A DNA stretch of 64,000 bases from an uncultured Candidatus Poseidoniales archaeon (lineage in GTDB: Archaea > Thermoplasmatota > Poseidoniia > Poseidoniales > Poseidoniaceae), in the NCBI GenBank assembly GCA_905181715.1, contig CAJIYT010000003.1:1-64000 (forward strand). Reading direction: 5' to 3'. Numbering within the stretch: the first letter of the stretch is position 1; every line of letters starts with the position of its first letter. Positions 26,110 through 36,400 of the stretch are shown piece by piece. Under the pieces are notes generated by a model. That model ran no database searches and was not told where the DNA came from. It saw nothing but the letters and a program-made list of their open reading frames with translations. The translations under genes were made by a program, and so were the position numbers.

Positions 26110-26927
26110 GAGCCACAATATTGCTGGCAAATCATTGTTTTAAAGCGCGTTTGAGGGCAAACCGAATGAAAGTGCTATGGCCACTATTGATACTGTTTAT
26201 CATTGGTGCAGCTTGGGGTCTTTCGGACAATAATGCTAGCCTTCTCGGAGGTATTGAAATCGATTCGCCCTATGCTGTGCTGTATATTTCTAGCGCTTTT
26301 ATTCTTCTATCTGCAACTCTTGGGGCGGTTTTTATTTCCTTTGACGGCATCAGTCGTGATCGAATCAGTGGAGTTTTAGAGATTAAACTCTCTCAGCCAA
26401 TATCTCGACGATCCCTCGGCGGTTCCCTCATTTTGGGGCATTGGGCAGCAATTGCTCTACCCACCTGCTTGCTCTCTGTGGTCGCAATAGTAATCATCGG
26501 AGAAAGAATGGGAGATTATCCAAGTCTCGGTGAGGTTGCACTTTATCTCGGAGCGACGATGTTGGTTCTCCTATGGTATACTTTAATCCAATTAATCGCC
26601 TCCTCATGGGCCGATGACATGGGTTCTTCTATCGCCCTCGGCATGGGTTCATGGATGCTTTTCACCCTGCTCTGGTTATTGTTGACAACGGTTGTTGCTG
26701 GACTTTTGGGGGTTGCAGTGGATCAGACTAGTAACCCAGAATGGCTGCAAATTCAGGCTTTGATGGATCTGCTTTCACCAAATGGGCTATATCATCTACT
26801 GCTTGAGATTCCTTTGAATGAAGTAGATAGAGGAGTCAATACCCCCGTGGTGGTACTTTTTGCCGTATTATGGACTGCTTTGCCAACTTGGTTGCTGCTA
26901 AGAAGATTGCAATACCTGACACCTTGA
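26106..26927 (+). CDS. ABC-2 type exporter permease
   Basis: 273 residues with six membrane segments. The sequence SFDGISRDRISGVLEIKLSQPISRRS before TM3 is typical of ABC-2 permeases (cytoplasmic coupling region). Starts at ATGA overlapping the ATPase stop. Together the two genes form a minimal exporter, perhaps for lipids, polysaccharide or a small hydrophobic compound. Confidence 0.88.
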   Translation: MRATILLANHCFKARLRANRMKVLWPLLILFIIGAAWGLSDNNASLLGGIEIDSPYAVLYISSAFILLSATLGAVFISFDGISRDRISGVLEIKLSQPISRRSLGGSLILGHWAAIALPTCLLSVVAIVIIGERMGDYPSLGEVALYLGATMLVLLWYTLIQLIASSWADDMGSSIALGMGSWMLFTLLWLLLTTVVAGLLGVAVDQTSNPEWLQIQALMDLLSPNGLYHLLLEIPLNEVDRGVNTPVVVLFAVLWTALPTWLLLRRLQYLTP

Positions 26928-26965
26928 GGGCAAGGCCCTTATGACCCCCAGTCCTACCGGCTAAC

Positions 26966-28873
26966 ATGCGCAACACGGTTATCACCGCCCTTCTAACCTT
27001 GCTATTGCTCATTTCTCCGATGGCTTTGAGCCTTACTAGTGCAGATACCTCTGCTAGGCAGGATGGCAGTGATGATGTCGACTGTACTGGTCTATCTTTT
27101 GAGGATTTGTTCGCTTATAATCATGCTATTTTTGGAATAGAGATTTTGTCTGACTGGGCAACTTCTGAAATAAGTGCTAACTCTTGGGTCAATGAAAGTA
27201 ATGCAGCAATTGTACGTAACAATCTTGATGGTTTATTCGAGGGTTTTGAGGCAAATGGTGGCAATAATGATTGGTTATCTACCGATGAGAGGGAAGCTGT
27301 TAGAGCGATTGGTCCAAAATGTATTGAAGATATGAACACTAGAATTGGACTCAAAGAAGGAGTACCTCACCGCGGGGATGCCGATTGGAATGATTTTGAA
27401 TTTGTTGAGGAGGGTATCTCGCTTGAGGAAACTAATTTAGTTCCAGAAGGACATGTCGATGAGCGGGATTGCAGTTCAAGATATTTGGGTGCTACTACTA
27501 GTTGTAGAGAAGTTCCAGTTTCTGCTACGGATAATCTTGAAATCGCAATGGAACTAAAAGAGGGTGAAACCAATAATGCTCGATTCAATCAATTGCCAAA
27601 TAAAGGCCATTCAAACTTCACTTTAGCGTATAACGCTTCAAATGTAAGTGATGCACAACTGACATTCACCTTCCCTGCAATCCAAGGACTACGAATCGCC
27701 GAATCAGAATTTAGAGACAATGGTGTTGTGAATACCGAAATCGGCTCCATTTCAGAAAATTACCTCGCTGATGGGCGTTTGCAAATAATTATCGATACCG
27801 AATTCGATCGCTCCCAATGGGCATCGATTGAACGGCTTATCTTCATCGATTTAACCACTGATCCTCCAGTGAATAATGACCCCCCGCTCTGGTCTGTTAA
27901 CGCTCCTTCTGACAATACGATAATCCCTATGTTTACAGATAATGGCCAATATGCAATTCTCGGAAATGATGTTATTGAGACTTGGGCTACTGATGAAAAT
28001 GGATGGACATTCAACTGCTCTTTTGAAGAGGATGGTTGGAGCGTTACAAGAGATTCACCCGGGTCGATGCTAGTAACTCCTGGCACATCGGACAGTGGAA
28101 CTGCTGCTTGCACGGTTGTCGACCCATTTGGAGCTGAATCCGATGAATCTCGAACCTTGAGGTTTGGTATGCCTGCTATTTTCTCAGGCACAAGTGGTAC
28201 TTATTCAGATAGTGTTGAAGTAACGGTAACTCCAACTTTGTTGGTCCAGAATATCGCAGTTGATATCTCTGCGATACAGGGTAGCAGAATTGGACAAGAA
28301 TCCGGACTATCGTTGAGTTCTACTGCTGCGTCTACTGATATGATTCTGTCAGGATTACTCCCTGGGAATTTCAAAGTAACATTCTCTGCTAGTGCAAATG
28401 GCATGCTTGACTGGAATGGTGAGATTGACCTTGGGATGAAGAAACTAGGTCAAGCTCCTGCTCTCTCTGTCAATACAAATCTCGATGGCAGTTACATCAC
28501 TTGGTCTCAAGACCAATACTCATTCACTCTATCTGGAACCTATCTAGACCCCGATGGCGAAGAAGTCACCTTGCGTGCAACTATATGTGACCAAAATACT
28601 CAGAACTTCATCACTTCAGGTCAGGCGTGGGAAGCAGCGATTTCAACCGCTACATGTAGTGGAACAACTCCGCCGTGGATAGTCAATATCACTGCGACTG
28701 ATGCAAGTGGAATGACGATGTCTTTCGATGTTGAAGTATCCTATCCTCTCGATAATACAGAGACTGCTATACTAGTAGAACCTGTTACAGATGAAGGTTT
28801 GCTCCCTTCGCTGGGCATGCTTGCGACAATCGTAGCATCGCTTTGTGTAGCAATTGTGAAGAAAAGAACTTGA
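26966..28873 (+). CDS. Secreted cell-surface protein with C-terminal anchor, unknown
   Basis: 635 residues. A signal peptide (about 1-26, cleaved near LTSADTSA) leads into an acidic mature protein rich in Asn, Ser, Asp and Thr. Four cysteines lie in the N-terminal part (DCTGLSFED, PKCIEDM, DCSSRY, TSCREV). Residues 330-600 look like successive beta-sandwich (Ig/PKD-like) domains with several N-glycosylation sequons. The C-terminus LPSLGMLATIVASLC-VAIVKKRT is a single hydrophobic helix with a basic end, resembling archaeal CTERM sorting signals. I see no enzyme motif. It follows the exporter genes by 38 bp. Confidence 0.8.
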   Translation: MRNTVITALLTLLLLISPMALSLTSADTSARQDGSDDVDCTGLSFEDLFAYNHAIFGIEILSDWATSEISANSWVNESNAAIVRNNLDGLFEGFEANGGNNDWLSTDEREAVRAIGPKCIEDMNTRIGLKEGVPHRGDADWNDFEFVEEGISLEETNLVPEGHVDERDCSSRYLGATTSCREVPVSATDNLEIAMELKEGETNNARFNQLPNKGHSNFTLAYNASNVSDAQLTFTFPAIQGLRIAESEFRDNGVVNTEIGSISENYLADGRLQIIIDTEFDRSQWASIERLIFIDLTTDPPVNNDPPLWSVNAPSDNTIIPMFTDNGQYAILGNDVIETWATDENGWTFNCSFEEDGWSVTRDSPGSMLVTPGTSDSGTAACTVVDPFGAESDESRTLRFGMPAIFSGTSGTYSDSVEVTVTPTLLVQNIAVDISAIQGSRIGQESGLSLSSTAASTDMILSGLLPGNFKVTFSASANGMLDWNGEIDLGMKKLGQAPALSVNTNLDGSYITWSQDQYSFTLSGTYLDPDGEEVTLRATICDQNTQNFITSGQAWEAAISTATCSGTTPPWIVNITATDASGMTMSFDVEVSYPLDNTETAILVEPVTDEGLLPSLGMLATIVASLCVAIVKKRT

Positions 28874-28896
28874 GTTATAGATAAAAAGGTGGTTTT

Positions 28897-30291
28897 GTGT
28901 TTAAAGGTAAAGTAAGTAAGCGGAGCCATGATGATGGACTCCTAGTAGAATTCACTGGATCATGTCCGGCCTTAGGCACGGTCATGGTCGATGATAGAGG
29001 GCGTTATGTTGGCAAAGTCCAAGGCGTCATAGGTAGTCCAGAAGATGCTTTAGTTCATGTTCACAGTCTAGACAATAAGCGTGATTCAAATGAATTGGTT
29101 GGCGAAGCGATTTCAATACGCGCCCGTAGCAAATCCGACAATGATAGACGTAGTAGCCGAGACGATAGACCAAGTCGCGATGACAGACCTCAGCGCGAAA
29201 ATAGACCTCAAAGTGAAGATCGACCTCGTCGTGATGACCGACCTGTTCGTGAAGATCGGCCTCGTCGTGAAGACAGAGGTGGCCGTGAACAACGCGGAGA
29301 CCGAGGAGGATGGCAAGACCGTTCTCGTAGCAATGATAGTCGAGGTCGTGATAACCGTGGTAACCAACATGGAGATAACGACTGGGATTGCTCTAAATGC
29401 AAGAATTCCAACTTCGCCTTCCGCACAGAATGTAATCGCTGTGGTGAACCTAAAGGTGAAGGAAGAAGCCGAGGGCGCAGTGATGATCGCCAAGATTATT
29501 CCCGTGGCCGTGAAAGTGGTGGCAGAGATAATCGTGGCAATCAGCACGGTGATAACGACTGGGATTGCTCTAAATGCAAGAATTCCAACTTCGCCTTCCG
29601 CACAGAATGTAATCGCTGTGGCGAACCTAAAGGTGAAGGAAGAAGCAGAGGACGCAGTGATGATCGCCGAGATTATTCCCGTGGCCGTGAAAACAATAGT
29701 CGCGATAGCAGAGGCCATGATAGTAGAAATCAACATGGCGACAATGATTGGGACTGCCCAAAATGTAAAAACTCGAATTTTAGTTTCCGCACTGAATGTA
29801 ATCGCTGTGGCGAATCCAAAGGACAAGGCCGCTCGGATAACAGCAGCCGTGGCCAAAGTGATGGTAGAGGAAGAGATAGTCGTCCACGCCGCGATTCAGG
29901 ACCAGTTACTCGTAATCAACGCGATAGTAGACCATCTAGAATCGACCAATTGAAAGCGGATCACTGGAAATGTGGTTGCGGATCGAAAAACTTCCGCGAT
30001 AATGAACGTTGTTTCAAGTGTGGTTCCGGAAAGGGAAACCCTTCTGGAGGTCGTCAGAGAACTGAGAGAACTCCTCGTGAATTACGTCCTGAACGTAGCG
30101 ATCGAAAACCTGCTAGCAGAGATGCTGGTGAGAGACGATCAAGATCTGATAGACCTCAGCGTCCAGATAGTGGAAGAAGGCCCGCTGGCAGAGATGCTGG
30201 TGAGAGACGACCAAGATATGACCGAACCCAGCGCCCTGAACGTAGCCCTAGAGGTGACAGTCGCAGTGATAGGGGTGGGCGGAGTAGATGA
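28897..30291 (+). CDS. Gar1-like H/ACA protein fused to RanBP2 zinc fingers and Arg-rich disordered regions
   Basis: 464 residues; GTG start with AAGGTGG four nt upstream. Residues 1-78 match the archaeal Gar1 beta-barrel (GKV near the start, GLLVEF, VGKVQGVIGS, LVGEAISI). Gar1 binds Cbf5 in H/ACA pseudouridylation particles. Residues 79-160 are a disordered Arg/Asp tract. Four RanBP2-type fingers follow: WDCSKCKN...CNRCG at 163-182, 222-241 and 285-304, and a shortened one at 357-375 with Cys359-x-Cys361. RanBP2 fingers in ZRANB2 and FUS bind single-stranded GGU RNA. Arg-rich spacers and a tail with two GRRPAGRDAGERR-like repeats complete the protein. The whole recalls eukaryotic FUS/TAF15 and GAR-domain Gar1. 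It overlaps the TPR gene by 4 bp. Confidence 0.85.
   Translation: MFKGKVSKRSHDDGLLVEFTGSCPALGTVMVDDRGRYVGKVQGVIGSPEDALVHVHSLDNKRDSNELVGEAISIRARSKSDNDRRSSRDDRPSRDDRPQRENRPQSEDRPRRDDRPVREDRPRREDRGGREQRGDRGGWQDRSRSNDSRGRDNRGNQHGDNDWDCSKCKNSNFAFRTECNRCGEPKGEGRSRGRSDDRQDYSRGRESGGRDNRGNQHGDNDWDCSKCKNSNFAFRTECNRCGEPKGEGRSRGRSDDRRDYSRGRENNSRDSRGHDSRNQHGDNDWDCPKCKNSNFSFRTECNRCGESKGQGRSDNSSRGQSDGRGRDSRPRRDSGPVTRNQRDSRPSRIDQLKADHWKCGCGSKNFRDNERCFKCGSGKGNPSGGRQRTERTPRELRPERSDRKPASRDAGERRSRSDRPQRPDSGRRPAGRDAGERRPRYDRTQRPERSPRGDSRSDRGGRSR
29350..29703 (+). repeat. Two tandem 177-bp zinc-finger repeats, nearly identical at DNA level
   Basis: Units 29350-29526 and 29527-29703 encode residues 152-210 and 211-269, each one RanBP2 finger plus Arg-rich spacer. 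From the finger (for example 29371-29450 against 29548-29627) the bases are almost the same, so the duplication is recent or kept alike by conversion. A third, more diverged copy follows at about 29728-29820. Confidence 0.8.
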
Positions 30292-31322
30292 GTGCTGAAG
30301 ATCACTATCTAGACGCCATTGCCGCTCTCGATGAAGGAGATCGAGAAACTGCATTGGATGCAGCCAGAAAAGTTGTCGCTATCGATAAAGAGCATGTAGA
30401 TTCTTGGTGGATGATTGCCGACCTTGAATTACCAGTTGACTCAGCCCCGAATCTCAAACAAGCTTCGAAATCTCTTGCTGCTTGCCGTAAGGTCATTGCA
30501 ATAGCTCCAGAACGTGTTGATGCATGGATTAGAGGAGGACGTATTCTCGCCGATGAATTAGGGATGTATGAAGAGGCTTTGGCCTGGTGGCAGGGTTGCC
30601 GAGAGCAAGCACCTTTCGAGGCTGTACCTGTCATTGAACAGACTGCAATCCTTACTGATCTTGGTATGTATGACTTGGCAATGGATCGCTTAAACGGAAT
30701 ATTGGAGGATAACTTGGATATTGGAACTCAACAATATGCACGTGTCGCCCGCTTGCATGGGATTGTCAGAAAGGCAATTGTGCAGGAGAAATCACAACAT
30801 TTCAAACCCTGGGAGAAAAACCATCCAGGCTGGAATGCATTGACCTTACGAGCAAATAAGCCACCGGTCAGTGAAAATCTTCTCTTTATGCTCAGCACTG
30901 TACCATTCCTAATGATTGAGGTTTTCATTTCACGCCAAATCTTTGGTGAAGGATGGGGTGGATTCTGCTTAACCTCATTATTGATTTTAACAACTGTTGC
31001 ATTGGGTATGAGGTTCAGTCGTAGGATTTTCCAAAGCATTAACCGTCCAGCATTTAATTTACTCAGAGCTATGGATGTCGAAAGCAGTTCAGGCTATGTC
31101 ATCATTCCATCGGAGATCAGAACAAAAAAACTGTTTATGTTTCTCCTGAGCAAGCGACCAATAGCATACCAAGAGAGGCTTAATTCAATTATAGAGCAGG
31201 GTAAAAAAATGCCTCGTAATTGGAAACCTAATATTCCTGACCTAGATACTCATCTTGATGAGATCGGTACTATCGAAGATGAAGATGGGCAAAAAGAACT
31301 ATCCAGTTATGAAGAAGAATGA
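30288..31322 (+). CDS. TPR-containing membrane protein
   Basis: 344 residues. The N-terminal half has TPR-like helical pairs (DAIAALDEGDRETALDAARK, then units around residues 35-65, 80-105 and 110-135). Two membrane helices occupy about residues 198-245 (LFMLSTVPFLMIEVF and FCLTSLLILTTVALGM). The C-terminal 90 residues are cytoplasmic and end acidic. It begins in ATGA overlap with the Gar1-like gene, so the two are probably co-translated. A scaffold or adaptor role at the membrane is possible. No enzyme motif is visible. Confidence 0.8.
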   Translation: MSAEDHYLDAIAALDEGDRETALDAARKVVAIDKEHVDSWWMIADLELPVDSAPNLKQASKSLAACRKVIAIAPERVDAWIRGGRILADELGMYEEALAWWQGCREQAPFEAVPVIEQTAILTDLGMYDLAMDRLNGILEDNLDIGTQQYARVARLHGIVRKAIVQEKSQHFKPWEKNHPGWNALTLRANKPPVSENLLFMLSTVPFLMIEVFISRQIFGEGWGGFCLTSLLILTTVALGMRFSRRIFQSINRPAFNLLRAMDVESSSGYVIIPSEIRTKKLFMFLLSKRPIAYQERLNSIIEQGKKMPRNWKPNIPDLDTHLDEIGTIEDEDGQKELSSYEEE

Positions 31323-31352
31323 ATCACAAGACATGTGATTTAGATTTATCTT

Positions 31353-31940
31353 TCAATTATCAAATTGTTTAGGCTTTGTAATATATGATTTTAATTTGAT
31401 ACTTATTCCAGCAATAATTATCAGGTAAGTTAGGCTTGATAATATAAGTTTGAATGAGTTAATACCTGAACCTATTGAAACTAGTGTTTCCGATATTGAG
31501 TTCGAATTTGTATAACTATTTATCATCAATATTTCAGCATAATTCTCTGCCCAGTCTGCAATCATAGCAAGTATAGGAATTATCAAAAAGATTCGTCTAT
31601 TCTCAAGGAAGTACAGAATCCAAAAACAATACATTGAGGTATAAATCACTGCAAAAATCACATCCCAAATTTGTAGGAATTGGCTGTAGCAATTAAGTTG
31701 GTCTTGGCTTCGTAATTCAAAGAAATTTTGAACCATAACTGAAGTGTAAGAAAAAGTTAGTCCCAATGAATTTGAACTACCATCCAGTCTGAAACAGCTG
31801 CCAACTGGAATTAAAACGAGTATTATGTATAGGATAAAAGTTAAAGTCGATCCAATAGCAAAATATAGAGTTGTTTGACTTTTAGAATGTTTACTTGTTG
31901 TATTTAGGTCTGTATCGATCTCTGGACTTACTTTTCCCAT
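31353..31940 (-). CDS. Four-TM membrane protein in AT-rich DNA, unknown
   Basis: 195 residues with four hydrophobic helices (after a polar N-terminus of about 24 residues). A conserved-looking ADWAENYAEILMI segment follows TM3. The composition is Ser/Ile/Asn-rich and visibly AT-richer than neighbours, with different codon choice (ATA, AAT, TTA common). This suggests later acquisition. It is convergent with the TPR gene and is followed on the same strand by ahcY, whose coding region lies upstream of it by transcription? No: ahcY is at higher coordinates on the same strand and ends 48 bp before this gene begins. Confidence 0.65.
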   Translation of the reverse strand: MGKVSPEIDTDLNTTSKHSKSQTTLYFAIGSTLTFILYIILVLIPVGSCFRLDGSSNSLGLTFSYTSVMVQNFFELRSQDQLNCYSQFLQIWDVIFAVIYTSMYCFWILYFLENRRIFLIIPILAMIADWAENYAEILMINSYTNSNSISETLVSIGSGINSFKLILSSLTYLIIIAGISIKLKSYITKPKQFDN

Positions 31941-31988
31941 TGCATCACACCCACAAATCTAAATCACATTTGGGTATGATCTGTGGTC

Positions 31989-33401
31989 TCAATAGCGGTA
32001 GTGATCTGGCTTATACGGCCCTTCAACTGGAATACTAATGTATTCTGACTGTTCATCAGATAACTTTGTCAACTTACATCCTATCTTCTCAAGATGAAGT
32101 CTAGCTACTTCTTCATCGAGATGTTTTGGCAAGATGAAAACCTTGTTTTCATACTTACCACGGTTTTCCCATAGATCTAATTGAGCAAGAGTCTGGTTAG
32201 TGAAACTATTCGACATTACGAAACTCGGGTGTCCTGTTCCGCAACCAAGATTGACAAGTCTACCTGATGCAAGTAAAAAGATACTATTCCCTGCTGGGAA
32301 AGTGAATTTATCTACTTGTGGCTTGATATTCAAAACTGTGATATCTGTTCTTGCCTCAAGAGCATCAACTTGGATTTCATTATCGAAATGTCCGACGTTA
32401 CATACTATGGCTTGATCCTTCATTGCTGCCATGTTCTCTACTGTAATTACATGCTTGTTTCCAGTAGCAGTGACATAAATGTCAGCGGTTCCCAGAGTAT
32501 CTTCTAAAGTTAATACTTGGAATCCTTCCATAGCAGCTTGCAATGCACAAATAGGATCGATTTCAGTAACTATAACAATCGCACCCATTGCTTTGAGAGC
32601 TTGGGCTGAACCCTTACCGACATCGCCATATCCACAAACGACTGCTCTCTTTCCGGAGATCATAACATCTGTTGCACGCTTTATCCCGTCAACCAATGAC
32701 TCTCTGCAACCATATAGATTGTCGAACTTGGATTTAGTAACTGAATCGTTAACGTTGATTGCAGGGAATAGCAAAGAGTTTGATTCAACCCATTTGTACA
32801 ATCGGTGTACACCGGTTGTAGTTTCCTCAGAAACACCGTAGCATTCTTTGATGACTTCACTCCAATGACCAGGCCTTTCCTCGTGGATTCTCCTCAGAAG
32901 GTTCTTGATAACCTGTTCCTCATGACTCTCAGAGGCTGTGTTTATCCAATCAGAACCCTGTTCAAGTTCATACCCTTTGTGAATCAAAAGAGTAGCATCT
33001 CCACCGTCATCAACGATTAAATTAGGTCCAACTCCTTCGCCAAAGTCAAGGGCTTTGAAAGTACAATCCCAATATTCCTCTAAAGTCTCTCCCTTCCAAG
33101 CAAATACTGGAACATCAGTAACTGCAATAGCTGCTGCTGCATGATCTTGGGTCGAGAAAATATTACAACTTGCCCAGCGGATATCTGCTCCAAGGTCTGC
33201 TAGAGCTTCGATTAGTACTGCGGTTTGAATTGTCATGTGAAGTGATCCGGTTATCCGGGCACCAGCTAATGGCTTGTTTGCCGCGTGTTTTGCCCTCACT
33301 GACATCAATCCGGGCATTTCATGCTCGGCGATATCGATCTCTTTACGGCCCCAATCGGCCAAGGTGATGTCTGCTATCTTGTAGGTTGATGTCTCATCCA
33401 T
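31989..33401 (-). CDS. ahcY: S-adenosylhomocysteine hydrolase
   Basis: 470 residues, the long form of AhcY. The NAD site is [17 protein letters not shown], the substrate region includes [26 protein letters not shown] and [14 protein letters not shown] [12 protein letters not shown], and the C-terminus ends in the conserved KPDHYRY. It splits S-adenosylhomocysteine to homocysteine and adenosine and so keeps methyltransferases active. Several SAM methyltransferases are in the window (48328 and 57665). The ATG start lies in a 75-bp gap after the giant surface protein, with an AT-rich stretch (GAATTTAATTG) about 50 nt upstream. Confidence 0.97.
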   Translation of the reverse strand: MDETSTYKIADITLADWGRKEIDIAEHEMPGLMSVRAKHAANKPLAGARITGSLHMTIQTAVLIEALADLGADIRWASCNIFSTQDHAAAAIAVTDVPVFAWKGETLEEYWDCTFKALDFGEGVGPNLIVDDGGDATLLIHKGYELEQGSDWINTASESHEEQVIKNLLRRIHEERPGHWSEVIKECYGVSEETTTGVHRLYKWVESNSLLFPAINVNDSVTKSKFDNLYGCRESLVDGIKRATDVMISGKRAVVCGYGDVGKGSAQALKAMGAIVIVTEIDPICALQAAMEGFQVLTLEDTLGTADIYVTATGNKHVITVENMAAMKDQAIVCNVGHFDNEIQVDALEARTDITVLNIKPQVDKFTFPAGNSIFLLASGRLVNLGCGTGHPSFVMSNSFTNQTLAQLDLWENRGKYENKVFILPKHLDEEVARLHLEKIGCKLTKLSDEQSEYISIPVEGPYKPDHYRY

Positions 33402-33476
33402 GGCTGGCCGTCCCGAAGGTCCTTCTTAGAGGTTGGGACAATTAAATTCACTGGCGATTCGCCTTTTGTCAAGTTC

Positions 33477-36400
33477 CTATTGCTGTTGGAAGTGCCCTGT
33501 ATATTGTTGGGCATAAGCTCGAGCCGTTTCTTCAGGATAACCTTGAGCGATTAGTTGCTGGACATATTGTTCCATCGGATCCATTTGCTGTACAGCACTA
33601 CCATCATAGCCCATGTGAACTTCATCAGCGTCATCACTTCCACCCTTAAACACAAAGAATAGACTTAGAATTATTATCAACAAAATTGCGGCACCGCCGC
33701 CGAGGTAAAGCATTACACTTCCACCACTGTTAGCTCCCGCTACATTATCAAGAATTGGTTCCTCAAACTCATCTGTATCTGAATTATATGTCCAACCATT
33801 TTCATCATCTGACTGCCAAGTACACTCATTATCTGAATCTAGAACCCATTTGCCACCAGCAGCTTCTGCTAGAGCAGGAGGAATTACCCCCTGACAGATT
33901 GGTAAATTAATCTCTATTTCGATTACTTTTCTCCACCTCTTGTCATCACCTTCATAAATTAGTATGTAGATGATTTGAGACGTCGGTTCAGTGGTGTATA
34001 GTGAAGATATATCAAGAGTTAATTCGAAGGTATCGCCATCGCCAAGGTTTGGGGAGTTATCCCATAGACCAAGTGTCTTCAAATCCGCCTTGTCCAAACG
34101 GTTCTCATTGAAATCAGATGCGTTAAGAGCAATTTCAACAACTACATCGCCAGCTTCTGCCCCACTAATAACTGTTCCAGAAAAGGTGATTGTATCAGTA
34201 TCTACTGCACCCTTATTGTTGATGAGTTTTTCATTTTCATCCTTCAATTTATATTGGAGAAGCGGCTCTTCATCGCCAAATCCTTCAGGAACGACTTTGA
34301 AGAACATTCTATAATTCGAGGAGGTATATCCCGCCTTGTCATGAACCTGAAGGTCGATGCGAATTTCGTTTTCGATCGTACCTGCTAAATTAGCTGTGAC
34401 GTTTTCGAATGTATAGTTGAATAAACCTCTTGATGATTCATATTTAGTATAAGAATGTTCAACAAGTACATCTGAACCATATGGGGCATCGAATAATACG
34501 TTCCAATCATATCGAACAATACCGCTTCCGATAGTAGAATCTGGATCATTTGAACCTGAAGCATTGAAATTCACGGTAATTGGAATATTGCCGAGGTTAT
34601 CCTCTGAAATTTTTATCTGAATTACTTGCCAAGTATTAGTACCGATTACCTTCTCTGGTGTTTTCGGATGAATCTGAATCGCTTCATCACCCATATTGAT
34701 CTCGAAATGAGCCAATGGACTGAATTCATCTGCTCTGGTATCATCGGTCCTTACGTTAATACTCAGAGTCCTGGTATGACCTTCATCATCGTGAAGATAT
34801 AACTTGATTCCCCAAGTCACACCTTGTTTACAACCAGTCGGTGAATCAGCATCTTCTTTACAGAATTTAACTTCTGGATTGGGAGATGAAGTCTCGTCAA
34901 TACCAGTTGCTAACGTATTACCTGACCAGCCGGTAGGACCTGACATGACCCAGTCGCTATTTAGAGCAGTGCTGGTCTGAGAATTATAACCAAACTTAAT
35001 GGTTGCATCACTCTTCATGTAATGCATTTTGTAACCACCAGTTGCAGAGTCTAGTTCAGGTAGCTCATCATTGATGGTAATATCAGTACCGGAATTCAAT
35101 ATACCGAATCCTGCAGGGTATGGAGTTACCATATGTTTTAACATATTTCCAAGCAAGGGGAAATTATTACTATCTGCGCGTTCTGATTTGGTAGCAACAT
35201 CAATTGTACTAACTATGACGCCACCTGAATTATAACTACAGGTAGCTAAAACAGTGTCTGCTGGATCTGCTTCAGATCTAATTATCCTCTGGAATTGTCC
35301 ACCTATCTCCATATATCCACCACAAGCGGATGGCATTGAAGTTGCTGAAACGCCCTTAGTATTCAATACAGAAGTAGCGACTATTCCCTCATTGTTGAAT
35401 GCTGAAAAGGCAGATGTATTCAAATTACCAATCAGTGGATGATAGGGGTTTGCAATCTCCATATTATTGGCAGTAACATATGTTGAAGCCGTAGTCCTCG
35501 GTTGGATTTCCATGTTGAACGGCAATAAACTCTTGCTGGTACTTGATTGATAATCATAGAAATTCGTAGAAGAGGAAAGATGTATTTGCAGAGTTCCACC
35601 AGCATTTGCAAAATCCTCTAATACAGCCTTATTTGAAGAAGTTCCTAACTTCTCATAGTATCCCATTCCACCATCTATAGTTGGCTTTGCATCCGCATCG
35701 GTTTGCCAAGGCATAATCACCTTGTCATAATGTGAGATCCAACCGCTCTCGAGATAATTATTCCAATCATTGATTGCAAACTGAGTATAACTCATTCCTA
35801 AAATTGCTAAGTCCTGTTTTATGTTATCTGCTCTAACGCTATCGTCTTGCGCAAGAATTGCTACATCAATTCTATCAGAAAACTTTGCTTTGAAACTTAA
35901 AAGATTACCAGATACTGCGCCGGTATTAGCGAGTATTGAGAAATATGTAATATTGTACGTCTTGCCATCTTGGAAACCATTCCAAGGCGTATAAGTTACA
36001 GTTATTCTCTCTAGAGGTTCTAGCATACGTGATTGCCCTCCAGTCTGGTTAAGGACTACGAATTGATTCTCTACACCATTAGTCATATCGTAAACCGTCA
36101 TGTAGAAATCATATTCACCTTCAAGTACACCATTAAGGGCAGAAATCTGCCAATCATGAGATAGAACGTTATCCCGAGGTAATTCACATACGTGTATATT
36201 TTCAGTAAGACATTTCAATCCCGGCGGATTGCTCAGCTTAAGGTCGACACTCTTGATAGTGAAGATTACCGAATTAAGATTGTTGGCCTCACTTATCTCT
36301 TCATGGCCAAACCACGATGTTCCCGCATTGGTATTATCGAATATTGTTTCTACTTCTATTTTGTATACACCTTCAAAGAAATCATGTTCAGCTACTTCCA

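Noticed and set aside
29113..29856. Minus-strand frame of about 247 codons over the same repeats
   Set aside because: It is Thr/Ala/Ile-rich low complexity with no motif, and lies opposite the strong zinc-finger coding signal.
29081..29953. Long plus-strand frame of about 290 codons inside the zinc-finger gene
   Set aside because: It is a shifted reading of the Arg-rich repeats and has low-complexity Val/Ala/Ile content. The in-frame Gar1 and zinc-finger motifs of the other frame are clearly real.
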